In this document: positions 6,885 to 14,021 of the stretch, in pieces
Numbering within the stretch: the first letter of the stretch is position 1
How the letters are laid out: the number at the start of each line of letters is the position of its first letter
NCBI GenBank assembly: GCA_002390225.1
Contig: DGOW01000081.1
Coordinates: 1-32,534, forward strand
Source: Gemmatimonadales bacterium UBA4456
GTDB lineage: Bacteria > Gemmatimonadota > Gemmatimonadetes > Longimicrobiales > Gaopeijiaceae
Length of the DNA: 32,534 bases
Reading direction: 5' to 3'
Notes under the pieces: generated by a model
Databases searched by the model: none
What the model saw: the letters and a program-made list of their open reading frames with translations, nothing else
What the model was told of the DNA's origin: nothing
Translations under genes and position numbers: made by a program

Positions 6885-8435
6885 ATGACGATTCACGACA
6901 AGCTGCAACGACTCGAAGAGATGGGGCGTGCCGCCGAGCAGGGCGGAGGTGCCGACCGAATCCAGGCGCAGCACGACCGTGGCAAGCTATCGGCACGGGA
7001 GCGCCTGGATCTTCTGCTGGACGAAGGTTCGTTCGTCGAGCTCGATCGCTTCGTCACGCATCGCTCCAGCGATTTCGGTCTCGAGGACAAGAAGATCCTC
7101 GGAGACGGTGTGGTGACCGGCTACGGCACGATTCACGGCCGTCTCGTCTACGCCTACAGCCAGGACTTTACGGTCTTCGGCGGATCACTCTCCGAGACCC
7201 ACGCTGAAAAGATTGTGAAGCTCCAGGAGATGGCCCTGCAAAACGGGGCTCCGATCATTGGCCTCAATGACTCGGGCGGCGCCCGAATTCAGGAAGGTGT
7301 GGTCAGCCTAGGTGGCTATGCGGACATCTTTCTGCGCAATACGCTTGCCTCGGGTGTGATCCCTCAGATCAGCGTAATTCTGGGTCCGTGTGCTGGTGGG
7401 GCCGTGTACTCACCTGCGATCACCGACTTCGTCTACATGGTGAGGGGCACAAGCTACATGTTCGTGACCGGCCCCAACGTGGTGAAGACGGTCACCCATG
7501 AAGACATCGACATGGAGGGCCTCGGGGGTGCGGACATTCACGCATCCAAATCGGGCGTAGCGCACTTCGCGAGTGACTCGGAGCCTGAGTGCCTGGCCTC
7601 CGTGCGGGATCTCTTGCGCTACATCCCTCAGAACAACACGGAAACCGCGCCCTCCTCTGAAGGAGCTGACCCTCACGATCGCAGGGACGAGAAGCTTCTC
7701 GCGATCGTACCGGACAACGCGAATCAACCCTACGACATGCATGAGGTGATCCAGCACGTCGTGGACGACGGGTCGTTCTACGAAGTCCATGAGCGCTTCG
7801 CCGGCAATATCCTCGTCGGCTTCGCTCATCTCGGAGGCCATCCTGTAGGCATCGTGGCCAATCAGCCGTCGGTGCTGGCCGGCGTTCTGGATATCGATTC
7901 CTCGGACAAAGGGGCCCGATTCGTCCGGTTCTGTGACGCGTTCAATATTCCGCTCGTGGTCCTCGAGGACGTACCGGGATTCCTGCCCGGTGTTGCGCAG
8001 GAACACGGCGGGATCATCCGTCATGGCGCAAAGCTGCTCTACGCCTTCGCGGAGGCGACCGTCCCGAAAGTCACGGTCATCACGCGGAAAGCCTACGGAG
8101 GCGCGTACGACGTCATGAACTCCAAGCACATCCGAGGTGACGTGAACCTCGCCTGGCCGCAGGCAGAGATCGCGGTGATGGGGCCGAAAGGCGCGGTCGA
8201 GGTGCTCTTCCGGAAAGAGATCGCGGCGTCGGACGACCCCCAGGCCGCTACGGATGCCCGGATCGAGGAGTACCGTGAGAAGTTTGCGCACCCATACATT
8301 GCGGCTGCTCGTGGATATGTGGATGACGTGATCGACCCGCGTGAGACTCGCCCGCGGTTGATCTCCGCGCTCGACATGCTGCGTAACAAGCGCGACGAGA
8401 ACCCGCCCAGGAAGCACGGCAACATCCCTCTCTAG
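6885..8435 (+). CDS. pccB: Acyl-CoA (propionyl-CoA) carboxylase, carboxyltransferase beta subunit
   Basis: The enzyme moves the carboxyl group from carboxybiotin to an acyl-CoA, most likely propionyl-CoA, giving methylmalonyl-CoA. The 516-residue length is normal for the PccB/AccD5 family. The two crotonase-like halves each show their Gly-rich oxyanion region: NDSGGARIQEG (128-138) with GPCAGGAVYSPA (167-178) in the first, and RKAYGGAYDVM near 400-410 in the second. The neighbouring biotin carboxylase, biotin carrier and methylmalonyl-CoA mutase support propionyl-CoA as substrate, though the sequence alone does not exclude acetyl-CoA. The ATG directly follows the previous stop (6882-6884), with GGAGGAG at 6869-6875 as ribosome site. 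The stop is TAG, and the same frame then stays open to 8570. Confidence 0.95.
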   Translation: MTIHDKLQRLEEMGRAAEQGGGADRIQAQHDRGKLSARERLDLLLDEGSFVELDRFVTHRSSDFGLEDKKILGDGVVTGYGTIHGRLVYAYSQDFTVFGGSLSETHAEKIVKLQEMALQNGAPIIGLNDSGGARIQEGVVSLGGYADIFLRNTLASGVIPQISVILGPCAGGAVYSPAITDFVYMVRGTSYMFVTGPNVVKTVTHEDIDMEGLGGADIHASKSGVAHFASDSEPECLASVRDLLRYIPQNNTETAPSSEGADPHDRRDEKLLAIVPDNANQPYDMHEVIQHVVDDGSFYEVHERFAGNILVGFAHLGGHPVGIVANQPSVLAGVLDIDSSDKGARFVRFCDAFNIPLVVLEDVPGFLPGVAQEHGGIIRHGAKLLYAFAEATVPKVTVITRKAYGGAYDVMNSKHIRGDVNLAWPQAEIAVMGPKGAVEVLFRKEIAASDDPQAATDARIEEYREKFAHPYIAAARGYVDDVIDPRETRPRLISALDMLRNKRDENPPRKHGNIPL

Positions 8436-8458
8436 CCGCCCGGGTTCCGGTGGCTCGC

Positions 8459-8477
8459 TCGACGCCGACTGCGTCGA
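8459..8477 (+). terminator. Weak terminator-like hairpin after pccB
   Basis: TCGACGC (8459-8465), loop CGACT, GCGTCGA (8471-8477) form a perfect 7-bp stem 24 bases after the pccB stop. It is followed by ATCGTCTT, with no real T run, so it may be only RNA structure. Confidence 0.3.
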
Positions 8478-8546
8478 ATCGTCTTGAGTTACGGCGTCGA
8501 CGAGGAAATTCCCTTCCACATACTTCGGAACGGGGACGAGATCACT

Positions 8547-8558
8547 GTGACCGGTCAC
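8547..8558. promoter_or_regulatory. 12-base perfect dyad, possible operator
   Basis: GTGACCGGTCAC is a perfect inverted repeat in the gap ahead of the accC-rlmD-bccp-mutase run, where a regulator site would make sense. The half-sites are separated by 4 bases, not the 6 of a CRP site. No regulator is encoded nearby, so the role is a guess. Confidence 0.25.
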
Positions 8559-8578
8559 CTGGATGACTGACGTCATAT

Positions 8579-8604
8579 GGGGCGTCCACTTCGGTGGGCG
8601 CCCC
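8579..8604 (+). terminator. Strong UUCG-capped hairpin, probable terminator or RNA barrier
   Basis: GGGGCGTCCAC (8579-8589), loop TTCG, and GTGGGCGCCCC (8594-8604) pair over 11 positions with one G-U wobble, closed by the stable C(UUCG)G tetraloop. No T run follows, so it may protect a 3-prime end or block the ribosome rather than terminate by itself. It argues against accC starting as far upstream as ATG 8577. Confidence 0.5.
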
Positions 8605-8726
8605 CACGGATCGTCTCATCCGGTCAACGATGGCGTCAACTGCCCGGATCTCGCGTAGCACTCCCGACCGACCCTCCGTGCGCCTACACTTCAGTGCTGC
8701 GTTTCCCCCTTGAAGCCCGGACACCC

Positions 8727-10229
8727 TTGATCTCATCGGTCCTGATCGCGAACCGTGGCGAAATTGCCGTTCGCATCGCCCGCGCTGCCCGCGAATGTGG
8801 CATCCGCACGATCGCCGTATACTCGGAGCCGGATCGGCTTGCGCCCCACGTACTGGAGGCGGATGAGGCGCACTGCATTGGTCCGGCGCCGTCGTCCGAG
8901 AGCTATCTGCGTGGCGATGCCCTGATCGAACTCGCCCAGAGGGTCAATGCGGAGGCGATCCACCCCGGGTACGGCTTCCTCGCCGAGCGCGCGGACTTCG
9001 CCGCCGCGGTCGAGATGGCTGGGCTGGTCTTTATTGGCCCCAGGTCGGACACGATCGCAGCGATGGGCGACAAGACGGAGGCTCGTCGACGCATGGCAAA
9101 GGCCGGCGTCCCTATCGTACCGGGCCTGACGAACGCCGTGGCCGACGCCGCCGAAGCCGAGACTGCTGCGGTCGAGATCGGCTACCCGGTTCTGCTGAAG
9201 GCGTCTGCAGGGGGCGGCGGCAAGGGCATGCGGGTGGTGGAGCGCCCGGAGGACCTTCGGCGGGCATTCGAGGCGGCATCTCGGGAGGCGTTAGCCGCCT
9301 TCGGGGATGGTGCGGTCTACCTAGAGCGATATCTGGCTCGGCCTCGACACATCGAGATCCAGGTGCTCGGCGATGCGCACGGTAACGTGGTTCACCTCGC
9401 CGAGCGTGAATGCTCGATCCAGCGACGGCACCAGAAGCTGGTCGAGGAGGCTCCATCGCCGGTTCTCACGGCCGAGGAGCGCTCGGCGATGGGAGAGACC
9501 GCCGTCCGGGCAGCTGAAGCCGTGGCGTACCGCGGTGCGGGGACCATCGAGTTCCTCTATGAGGACGGAGAGTTCTTCTTCCTCGAGATGAATACCCGCA
9601 TTCAGGTCGAGCACCCTGTCACCGAATTCGTGACCGGGGTGGACCTCGTCGAGTGGCAGTTCAGAGTCGCATCGGGCGAAGTGCTGGCCTTCACACAGGA
9701 CGACATCGAGCTGACCGGACACTCGATCGAGTGTCGGATTACCTCGGAGGACCACCTGGGCGGTTTCCTCCCGTCGACCGGTGTCATCACTCACCTCGAG
9801 GTCCCCACAGGGCCGGGAGTGCGCTGGGACGGTGGCATCGTGGAAGGCGGAGAGGTCAGCCTGCACTACGATCCACTTCTCGCGAAGCTGGTGGTCCATG
9901 GCGCGACCCGGGAAGCGGCGATCCGGCGCATGCGTCGGGCGCTCGACGAGCTCGTGATCTCGGGCGTCGAGACGTGTGCGCCCTTTCATCGTCGGGTCAT
10001 GGACGAAGAAGAGTTCCAGGCGGGAGACCTCTCGATCCGCTACCTCGACGACCATCCGGAACTTCTCGAACCGGACGACGCGGAGGACGAGCTGATCGCT
10101 GCGACGGTCGCCGCCGCGCTGTTGGAGGACGAACATCGGAAGCGTCGTGCCCCCCGGATCACAGGGGGTGGGGGCGCACCCTTGAGTGGATGGCGGCGGA
10201 CCGCTCGACCATGGGGAGACAAAGGATGA
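8727..10229 (+). CDS. accC: Acyl-CoA carboxylase, biotin carboxylase subunit
   Basis: The subunit uses ATP and bicarbonate to carboxylate biotin on the carrier protein. The 500-residue chain shows the N-terminal LIANRGEIAVRIARAARE, the ATP-grasp loop GGGGKG (162-167) after Lys159, HIEIQVLGD (208-216), EREC and the QRRHQK segment (227-237), and the active-site stretch EMNTRIQVEHPVTE (287-300). It is about 50 residues longer than E. coli AccC at the C-terminus, as in propionyl-CoA carboxylase alpha chains, but lacks the biotin domain, which is encoded separately downstream at 11551. I chose TTG 8727 because homology begins right there; GTG 8694 and ATG 8577 are in frame, but the latter lies before a strong hairpin. 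The stop overlaps the next ATG (ATGA). Confidence 0.93.
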   Translation: MISSVLIANRGEIAVRIARAARECGIRTIAVYSEPDRLAPHVLEADEAHCIGPAPSSESYLRGDALIELAQRVNAEAIHPGYGFLAERADFAAAVEMAGLVFIGPRSDTIAAMGDKTEARRRMAKAGVPIVPGLTNAVADAAEAETAAVEIGYPVLLKASAGGGGKGMRVVERPEDLRRAFEAASREALAAFGDGAVYLERYLARPRHIEIQVLGDAHGNVVHLAERECSIQRRHQKLVEEAPSPVLTAEERSAMGETAVRAAEAVAYRGAGTIEFLYEDGEFFFLEMNTRIQVEHPVTEFVTGVDLVEWQFRVASGEVLAFTQDDIELTGHSIECRITSEDHLGGFLPSTGVITHLEVPTGPGVRWDGGIVEGGEVSLHYDPLLAKLVVHGATREAAIRRMRRALDELVISGVETCAPFHRRVMDEEEFQAGDLSIRYLDDHPELLEPDDAEDELIAATVAAALLEDEHRKRRAPRITGGGGAPLSGWRRTARPWGDKG

Positions 10230-11554
10230 GTAAGGACGTCGTCGAAGTGCACGTGCGGGGGCTGGCCGCTGGTGGCGCGGGTGTCGCGGATCTTCCGGAT
10301 GGCCGCGTGGTGTTCGTTCCGAGGACGACCGAAGGGGATCAGGCCCGGATCAAAATCGAGAAGAGCCGACCGCGCTGGGCCCGTGCCGCGCTGGTCACAC
10401 TTCTCGATCCGTCTCCCGGTCGCGTCAAGCCGCCGTGCCCTCTGTACGCCGAATGCGGTGGCTGTCAGTTCCAGCATGTCGCGTACGAGGACCAGCTGAC
10501 ATGGAAGGGGCGCTTCGTTTCGGATGCGCTCACGCGGATTGGAGGCTTCGAGGGGGTGACCGTGTCGGGCGTCGTCCCTTCACCCCTCGAGCTACACTAC
10601 CGCAATCGCATCAGCTACACGCTCCGCCGCCTCCCCAAAGGCTACGTCGTCGCCGGCTTTCACGCGGTGAATCGTCCGGCCCACGTGGTCGATATCAATC
10701 GTGAATGCCTGCTGCCCGACGAGCGCCTGACTGGTGCGTGGATGGCACTGCGTGAACGCTGGGGCTGGCAGGCCAATCTGCTGCCGTCAGCCGGTCGCCT
10801 CCGCCTCACGCTGCGGCTGTCTGGTGACGAGGGTGCTGATGTGGACCTCGTGGTCGAGGGCGGTCGCCCAGGGTGGGACGGGCGCCCCCTCTTCGACGCT
10901 GTGGATGCACTCCGCGCGATCTGGCACGTGGCGTCGACTCGCGGTGAGGCGCCGGGGGACTCTGAGGACGGCGGCTCGGGAGCGACGCTGGTCGCCGGAG
11001 CCGCCGCGGATCCGAACGGACCCGCCTTCACACAGGTGAACGACCAGGCTGCTGCGTCCCTTCGCGCACACGTCCTCGAACGGTGTGGCGTGGCGGCCGG
11101 CTCCTCGGCCGAGACGCCGACCGCCATCGATGCGTATTGTGGTGCAGGCCAGTACGGACGGGCACTGGCCGCCGAAGGATGGGCGGTTCAGGGCATCGAG
11201 TCCGACCCCTCGGCTGCAGCTCAGGCTCGTACAGACGCGGACGCGGCATCTGCAGGCAGCTTTGACGTATACGAAGGTCTCGTCGAGGATTTGCTGCCCA
11301 GTCGGCTGCCGGCCGACCTTCTCGTGCTCAACCCCCCACGCAGTGGGCTGCATGAAGACGTGCCTAGCCACGTGCTCGAACGACCATCGTCCAAAATCGT
11401 CTACGTAAGCTGTGATCCCGCGACCCTGGCACGCGATCTGAAGCGGTTGACCGATCGATACACGCTCAACGACGTGCGCTCCTTCGATCTGTTCCCCCAG
11501 ACGGCGCACGTCGAGACGGTCGCCGAACTGAGGCTCAGGAGCGTGTCCGAGTGA
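10226..11554 (+). CDS. rlmD: 23S rRNA (uracil-C5)-methyltransferase of the RlmD/RumA family
   Basis: The enzyme transfers a methyl group from S-adenosylmethionine to C5 of a uracil in 23S rRNA; the exact position cannot be read from sequence, and RlmD or RlmCD are both possible. The 442 residues contain an N-terminal TRAM domain (about 1-55) and the four cysteines that hold the RumA iron-sulfur cluster (C71, C77, C80 and C161, spacing CX5CX2C). The SAM-binding segment AIDAYCGAGQYGRAL (300-314) follows, then NPPRSG (369-374) and the catalytic Cys396 in VSCDPATL. ATG 10226 overlaps the accC stop, and the stop overlaps the next GTG, so the gene is embedded in the carboxylase operon although it has no metabolic link to it. 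Confidence 0.92.
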   Translation: MSKDVVEVHVRGLAAGGAGVADLPDGRVVFVPRTTEGDQARIKIEKSRPRWARAALVTLLDPSPGRVKPPCPLYAECGGCQFQHVAYEDQLTWKGRFVSDALTRIGGFEGVTVSGVVPSPLELHYRNRISYTLRRLPKGYVVAGFHAVNRPAHVVDINRECLLPDERLTGAWMALRERWGWQANLLPSAGRLRLTLRLSGDEGADVDLVVEGGRPGWDGRPLFDAVDALRAIWHVASTRGEAPGDSEDGGSGATLVAGAAADPNGPAFTQVNDQAAASLRAHVLERCGVAAGSSAETPTAIDAYCGAGQYGRALAAEGWAVQGIESDPSAAAQARTDADAASAGSFDVYEGLVEDLLPSRLPADLLVLNPPRSGLHEDVPSHVLERPSSKIVYVSCDPATLARDLKRLTDRYTLNDVRSFDLFPQTAHVETVAELRLRSVSE

Positions 11555-12069
11555 TCTACCATGTGACGATCGGAGACACGACCCGGGTCGTCGAGCTCGG
11601 GGCGGAGGGCGTGACCGTGGATGGCACGCCCATCGACGTGAACTTCCAGGGTCTCGAGGGTGGACCGATCCGCTCTCTGATCCTCGATGGCCATTCGCAC
11701 CGACTGTCGGCGAGTCGGCGTGGTAGCGAGCGGTGGGACCTCCACCTCCGCGGTCGGCGTCTGGCGGCCTCGGTCGTCGACGAGCGCACGCGCGTGATCC
11801 GGCAGATCTCAGGGGCGGGCACGGGGCCGAGTGGTCCACGTCCGATCGTGGCTCCCATGCCGGGTATGGTCGTACGTATCGAGGTCGAAGAGGGTGATGT
11901 GGTGCAGCCCGGGCAGGGGATTGTGATCGTCGAGGCGATGAAGATGGAAAACGAATTGACAGCCGAGGGCGAAGGGTTGGTCACACGCATTCATGTCTCC
12001 GAAGGTCAGGCGGTGGAGAAGGACCAGATCCTCGTCGATCTTGCTGCGGTCGACGTCGAGGAGGACTGA
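11551..12069 (+). CDS. Biotin carboxyl carrier subunit of acyl-CoA carboxylase
   Basis: The protein carries biotin between the carboxylase and carboxyltransferase subunits. The last 80 residues are a biotinyl domain with the standard EAMKMENE motif; Lys131 is the biotinylated residue. The domain begins near PIVAPMPGMV (98-107). The first 90 residues look like the BT (bridging) part of propionyl-CoA carboxylase alpha chains (for example LILDGHSHRLSASRRG), so accC and this gene together equal one split alpha chain. The start is GTG 11551, overlapping the methyltransferase stop as GTGA. Its TGA shares a base with the mutase ATG (TGATG), suggesting tight coupling. Confidence 0.92.
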   Translation: MIYHVTIGDTTRVVELGAEGVTVDGTPIDVNFQGLEGGPIRSLILDGHSHRLSASRRGSERWDLHLRGRRLAASVVDERTRVIRQISGAGTGPSGPRPIVAPMPGMVVRIEVEEGDVVQPGQGIVIVEAMKMENELTAEGEGLVTRIHVSEGQAVEKDQILVDLAAVDVEED

Positions 12070-13598
12070 TGTCCGACACACCGATCCAGACCGATTCCGG
12101 CATCGCCGTCGACCCCGTCTATGGGGATACCGCAGGCGAGCACCCATTCACGCGGGGTGTTTATGAGACAATGTACCGGGGGCGCGTCTGGACCATGCGC
12201 CAGTACGCCGGGTTTGGGACCGCCGAGGAGACGAACGAGCGGTTCCGTTATCTGCTGGAGCGCGGACAGACTGGCCTGTCGGTGGCTTTCGACCTTCCGA
12301 CCCAGATGGGTTACGACTCGGATGCACCGATGGCGGCGGGTGAAGTCGGCCGCGTCGGGGTGGCAGTTGACTCGCTCGACGACATGCGTCGTCTCTTCGA
12401 AGGGATCCAGCTAGACCAGGTTTCCACGTCGATGACGATCAACTCCACCGCTGGCATTCTTCTCGCGCTCTATGTGGCGCTCGGAGACGAGCAAGGTGTA
12501 GACAGATCCGCGCTCTCGGGCACCGTGCAGAACGATGTGCTAAAGGAGTACATCGCCCGCGGCACGTATATCTATCCGGTAGACCAGAGCTTGCGGCTCA
12601 TCTCGGACATCATGGGTTTCTGCTCCAGCGAGGTCCCACGTTGGAATACGGTCTCGATTTCCGGATACCACATCCGTGAGGCGGGCTCCACGGCCCCACA
12701 GGAGATTGCCTTCACCTTCGCGAACGGGCTTGAGTATGTTCGCCGGGCACTCGACGCCGGGCTGGAGCTGGAGGCGTTTGCCCCTCGGCTCTCGTTCTTC
12801 TTCGCGGCACACAACGACCTGTTCGAGGAGGTCGCCAAGTTCCGGGCTGCTCGCCGCCTCTGGGCCACGCTCATGCGTGAGCGCTTCGGGGCGACCGACC
12901 GCTCGTGCATGCTGCGCTTCCACACGCAGACCGGTGGATCGACCCTGACCGCGCAGCAGCCGCTCAACAACGTCGTGCGCGTGGCCGTTCAGGCCCTGGC
13001 CGCGACCCTCGGCGGGACGCAGTCGCTCCACACGAACGGATACGATGAAGCACTCGCACTGCCAACCGAAGAGTCGGCGAAGCTCGCGTTACGCACTCAG
13101 CAGGTGCTCGCGTCGGAGTCCGGAGTCACAAGGACCGTGGATCCGCTCGGCGGCTCCCACTACGTCGAGGCACTGACCGATGAAGTCGAGCGACTCGCTC
13201 TCGAATACCTCGAAAAGATCGACGAGATGGGCGGCGCCTCTCAGGCGATCGAGTACATGCAGGAAGAAATCCATCAGGCGGCGTATCGCTTCCAGATGGA
13301 TATCGAGTCGGGCGAGCGGAGTGTGGTCGGCGTAAACCTCCACACCGAGGAGGAGGGCTCACCTCGCCTCGGACAGCCCGACTACTCCGCGCTCGAGGCA
13401 GGGCAGGTCGAGCGCCTGCAAGCCGTTCGCGCTGCTCGGGACGATGCCGAGGTGAGAACTGCACTCGATTCCATTCGGCAGGTGGCCGGCTCTGACGGTA
13501 ACCTCATGCCGGGTCTCGTCGACGCGGTGAAGCGCCGTGTGACACTTGGGGAGATCAGCGACGCTCTCCGCGAAGAGTGGGGGACCTGGGACGGCTAG
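12069..13598 (+). CDS. Methylmalonyl-CoA mutase, catalytic large-subunit domain (no cobalamin domain)
   Basis: With its cobalamin-binding partner the protein interconverts methylmalonyl-CoA and succinyl-CoA. The 509 residues match the TIM-barrel part of the large subunit: RQYAGFGTAEETN (44-56), SVAFDLPTQMGYDSD (71-85), VSISGYH with His201, and HTQTGGSTLTAQQP. Tyr46 and Arg176 sit where, from memory, methylmalonyl-CoA mutases carry their substrate-binding Tyr and Arg, favouring this over isobutyryl-CoA mutase. The C-terminal cobalamin domain (DXHXXG) is absent and is not encoded elsewhere in the window, so a separate small chain is expected. The ATG overlaps the carrier gene by one base. A terminator follows at 13601, making this the last gene of the propionyl-CoA operon. 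Confidence 0.92.
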   Translation: MSDTPIQTDSGIAVDPVYGDTAGEHPFTRGVYETMYRGRVWTMRQYAGFGTAEETNERFRYLLERGQTGLSVAFDLPTQMGYDSDAPMAAGEVGRVGVAVDSLDDMRRLFEGIQLDQVSTSMTINSTAGILLALYVALGDEQGVDRSALSGTVQNDVLKEYIARGTYIYPVDQSLRLISDIMGFCSSEVPRWNTVSISGYHIREAGSTAPQEIAFTFANGLEYVRRALDAGLELEAFAPRLSFFFAAHNDLFEEVAKFRAARRLWATLMRERFGATDRSCMLRFHTQTGGSTLTAQQPLNNVVRVAVQALAATLGGTQSLHTNGYDEALALPTEESAKLALRTQQVLASESGVTRTVDPLGGSHYVEALTDEVERLALEYLEKIDEMGGASQAIEYMQEEIHQAAYRFQMDIESGERSVVGVNLHTEEEGSPRLGQPDYSALEAGQVERLQAVRAARDDAEVRTALDSIRQVAGSDGNLMPGLVDAVKRRVTLGEISDALREEWGTWDG

Positions 13599-13600
13599 TA

Positions 13601-13625
13601 CCGGCCCTCGGTCGGGTTTAATTTT
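13601..13625 (+). terminator. Rho-independent terminator of the propionyl-CoA operon
   Basis: CCGGCC (13601-13606), loop CTC, GGTCGG (13610-13615) form a 6-bp stem with one G-U pair, followed by GTTTAATTTT, the most T-rich run in the area. It begins 2 bases after the mutase TAG. The remaining 59 bases to the next ATG show no clear promoter. Confidence 0.6.
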
Positions 13626-13684
13626 CGGGTTCCACGCGCACCCCCACAGCGCTTCGCTCTCCACAAAGCCCGTCCCGCACGTCG

Positions 13685-14020
13685 ATGCCAACATACGACT
13701 ACCAGTGCCTCAGCGGTCACCGCTTCGAGGTCTCTCAGAAAATGTCGGATGACCCTGTTGCGGCATGCCCCGACTGCGGTGGTGATGCCCAGCGCATCAT
13801 CTCCGGCGGAGCCGGCTTCCTGTTCAAGGGTGACGGCTTCTACATCACGGACTATCGGTCCGACGAGTACAAGAAGAAGGCTTCTGCCGACAGGGCAGGT
13901 GGTGAGGGCGGATCGTCGTCGTCCGACTCCAGCTCTTCGTCCGACTCAAGCTCGTCGTCCTCGTCCGATTCCTCGTCCTCCTCGAGCTCGTCCTCGTCTG
14001 ATTCTTCGTCGGACTCCTGA
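13685..14020 (+). CDS. FmdB-family zinc-ribbon protein with Ser/Asp-rich tail
   Basis: The first 60 residues match the FmdB putative regulatory family: MPTYDYQC with Cys8 and His12, then CPDCGG (about 28-33), and the usual SGGAGFLFKGDGFYITDY segment. The four ligands would bind zinc. The family's function is not established; members are often called regulators without proof. Residues about 78-111 are almost only Ser with scattered Asp, a low-complexity tail encoded by TCG/TCC/TCT runs at about 13913-14017. This is longer than I expect for the family and may be disordered. The stop lies one base before the argS ATG (TGAGATG), indicating coupling. Confidence 0.85.
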   Translation: MPTYDYQCLSGHRFEVSQKMSDDPVAACPDCGGDAQRIISGGAGFLFKGDGFYITDYRSDEYKKKASADRAGGEGGSSSSDSSSSSDSSSSSSSDSSSSSSSSSSDSSSDS

Positions 14021-14021
14021 G

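Larger units (their letters stand above)
8436..8726. other. Structured 291-base gap between pccB and accC
   Basis: This is the longest stretch without a confident gene. It holds a 7-bp hairpin (8459-8477), a perfect 12-base dyad GTGACCGGTCAC (8547-8558), the palindrome TGACGTCA (8568-8575) and a very stable 11-bp hairpin with a UUCG loop (8579-8604). In the pccB frame it stays open after TAG for 44 codons to TGA 8568-8570. The second half of that reading (from TTG 8484) looks protein-like, including the stretch EEIPFHILRNGDEITVTGHL, but has no recognisable start or family. I see no convincing -35/-10 pair. Confidence 0.5.

Noticed and set aside
8433..8435. Selenocysteine readthrough of the pccB stop, suggested by selB in the window
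   Set aside because: The stop is TAG, not TGA, so SelB cannot act there.
8547..8558. CRP/FNR-type binding site at GTGACCGGTCAC
   Set aside because: The TGTGA and TCAC halves are separated by 4 bases rather than 6, and the outer right position does not match.
7410..8576. A 388-codon minus-strand frame opposite pccB and the gap before accC
   Set aside because: Its residues are the antisense of conserved PccB codons and it has no family match, although it does cover the structured gap.
8577..8726. ATG 8577 as the start of accC
   Set aside because: The extra 50 residues are Pro/Arg-rich with no homology, and a stable 11-bp hairpin lies immediately downstream of this ATG. TTG 8727 matches the family N-terminus.
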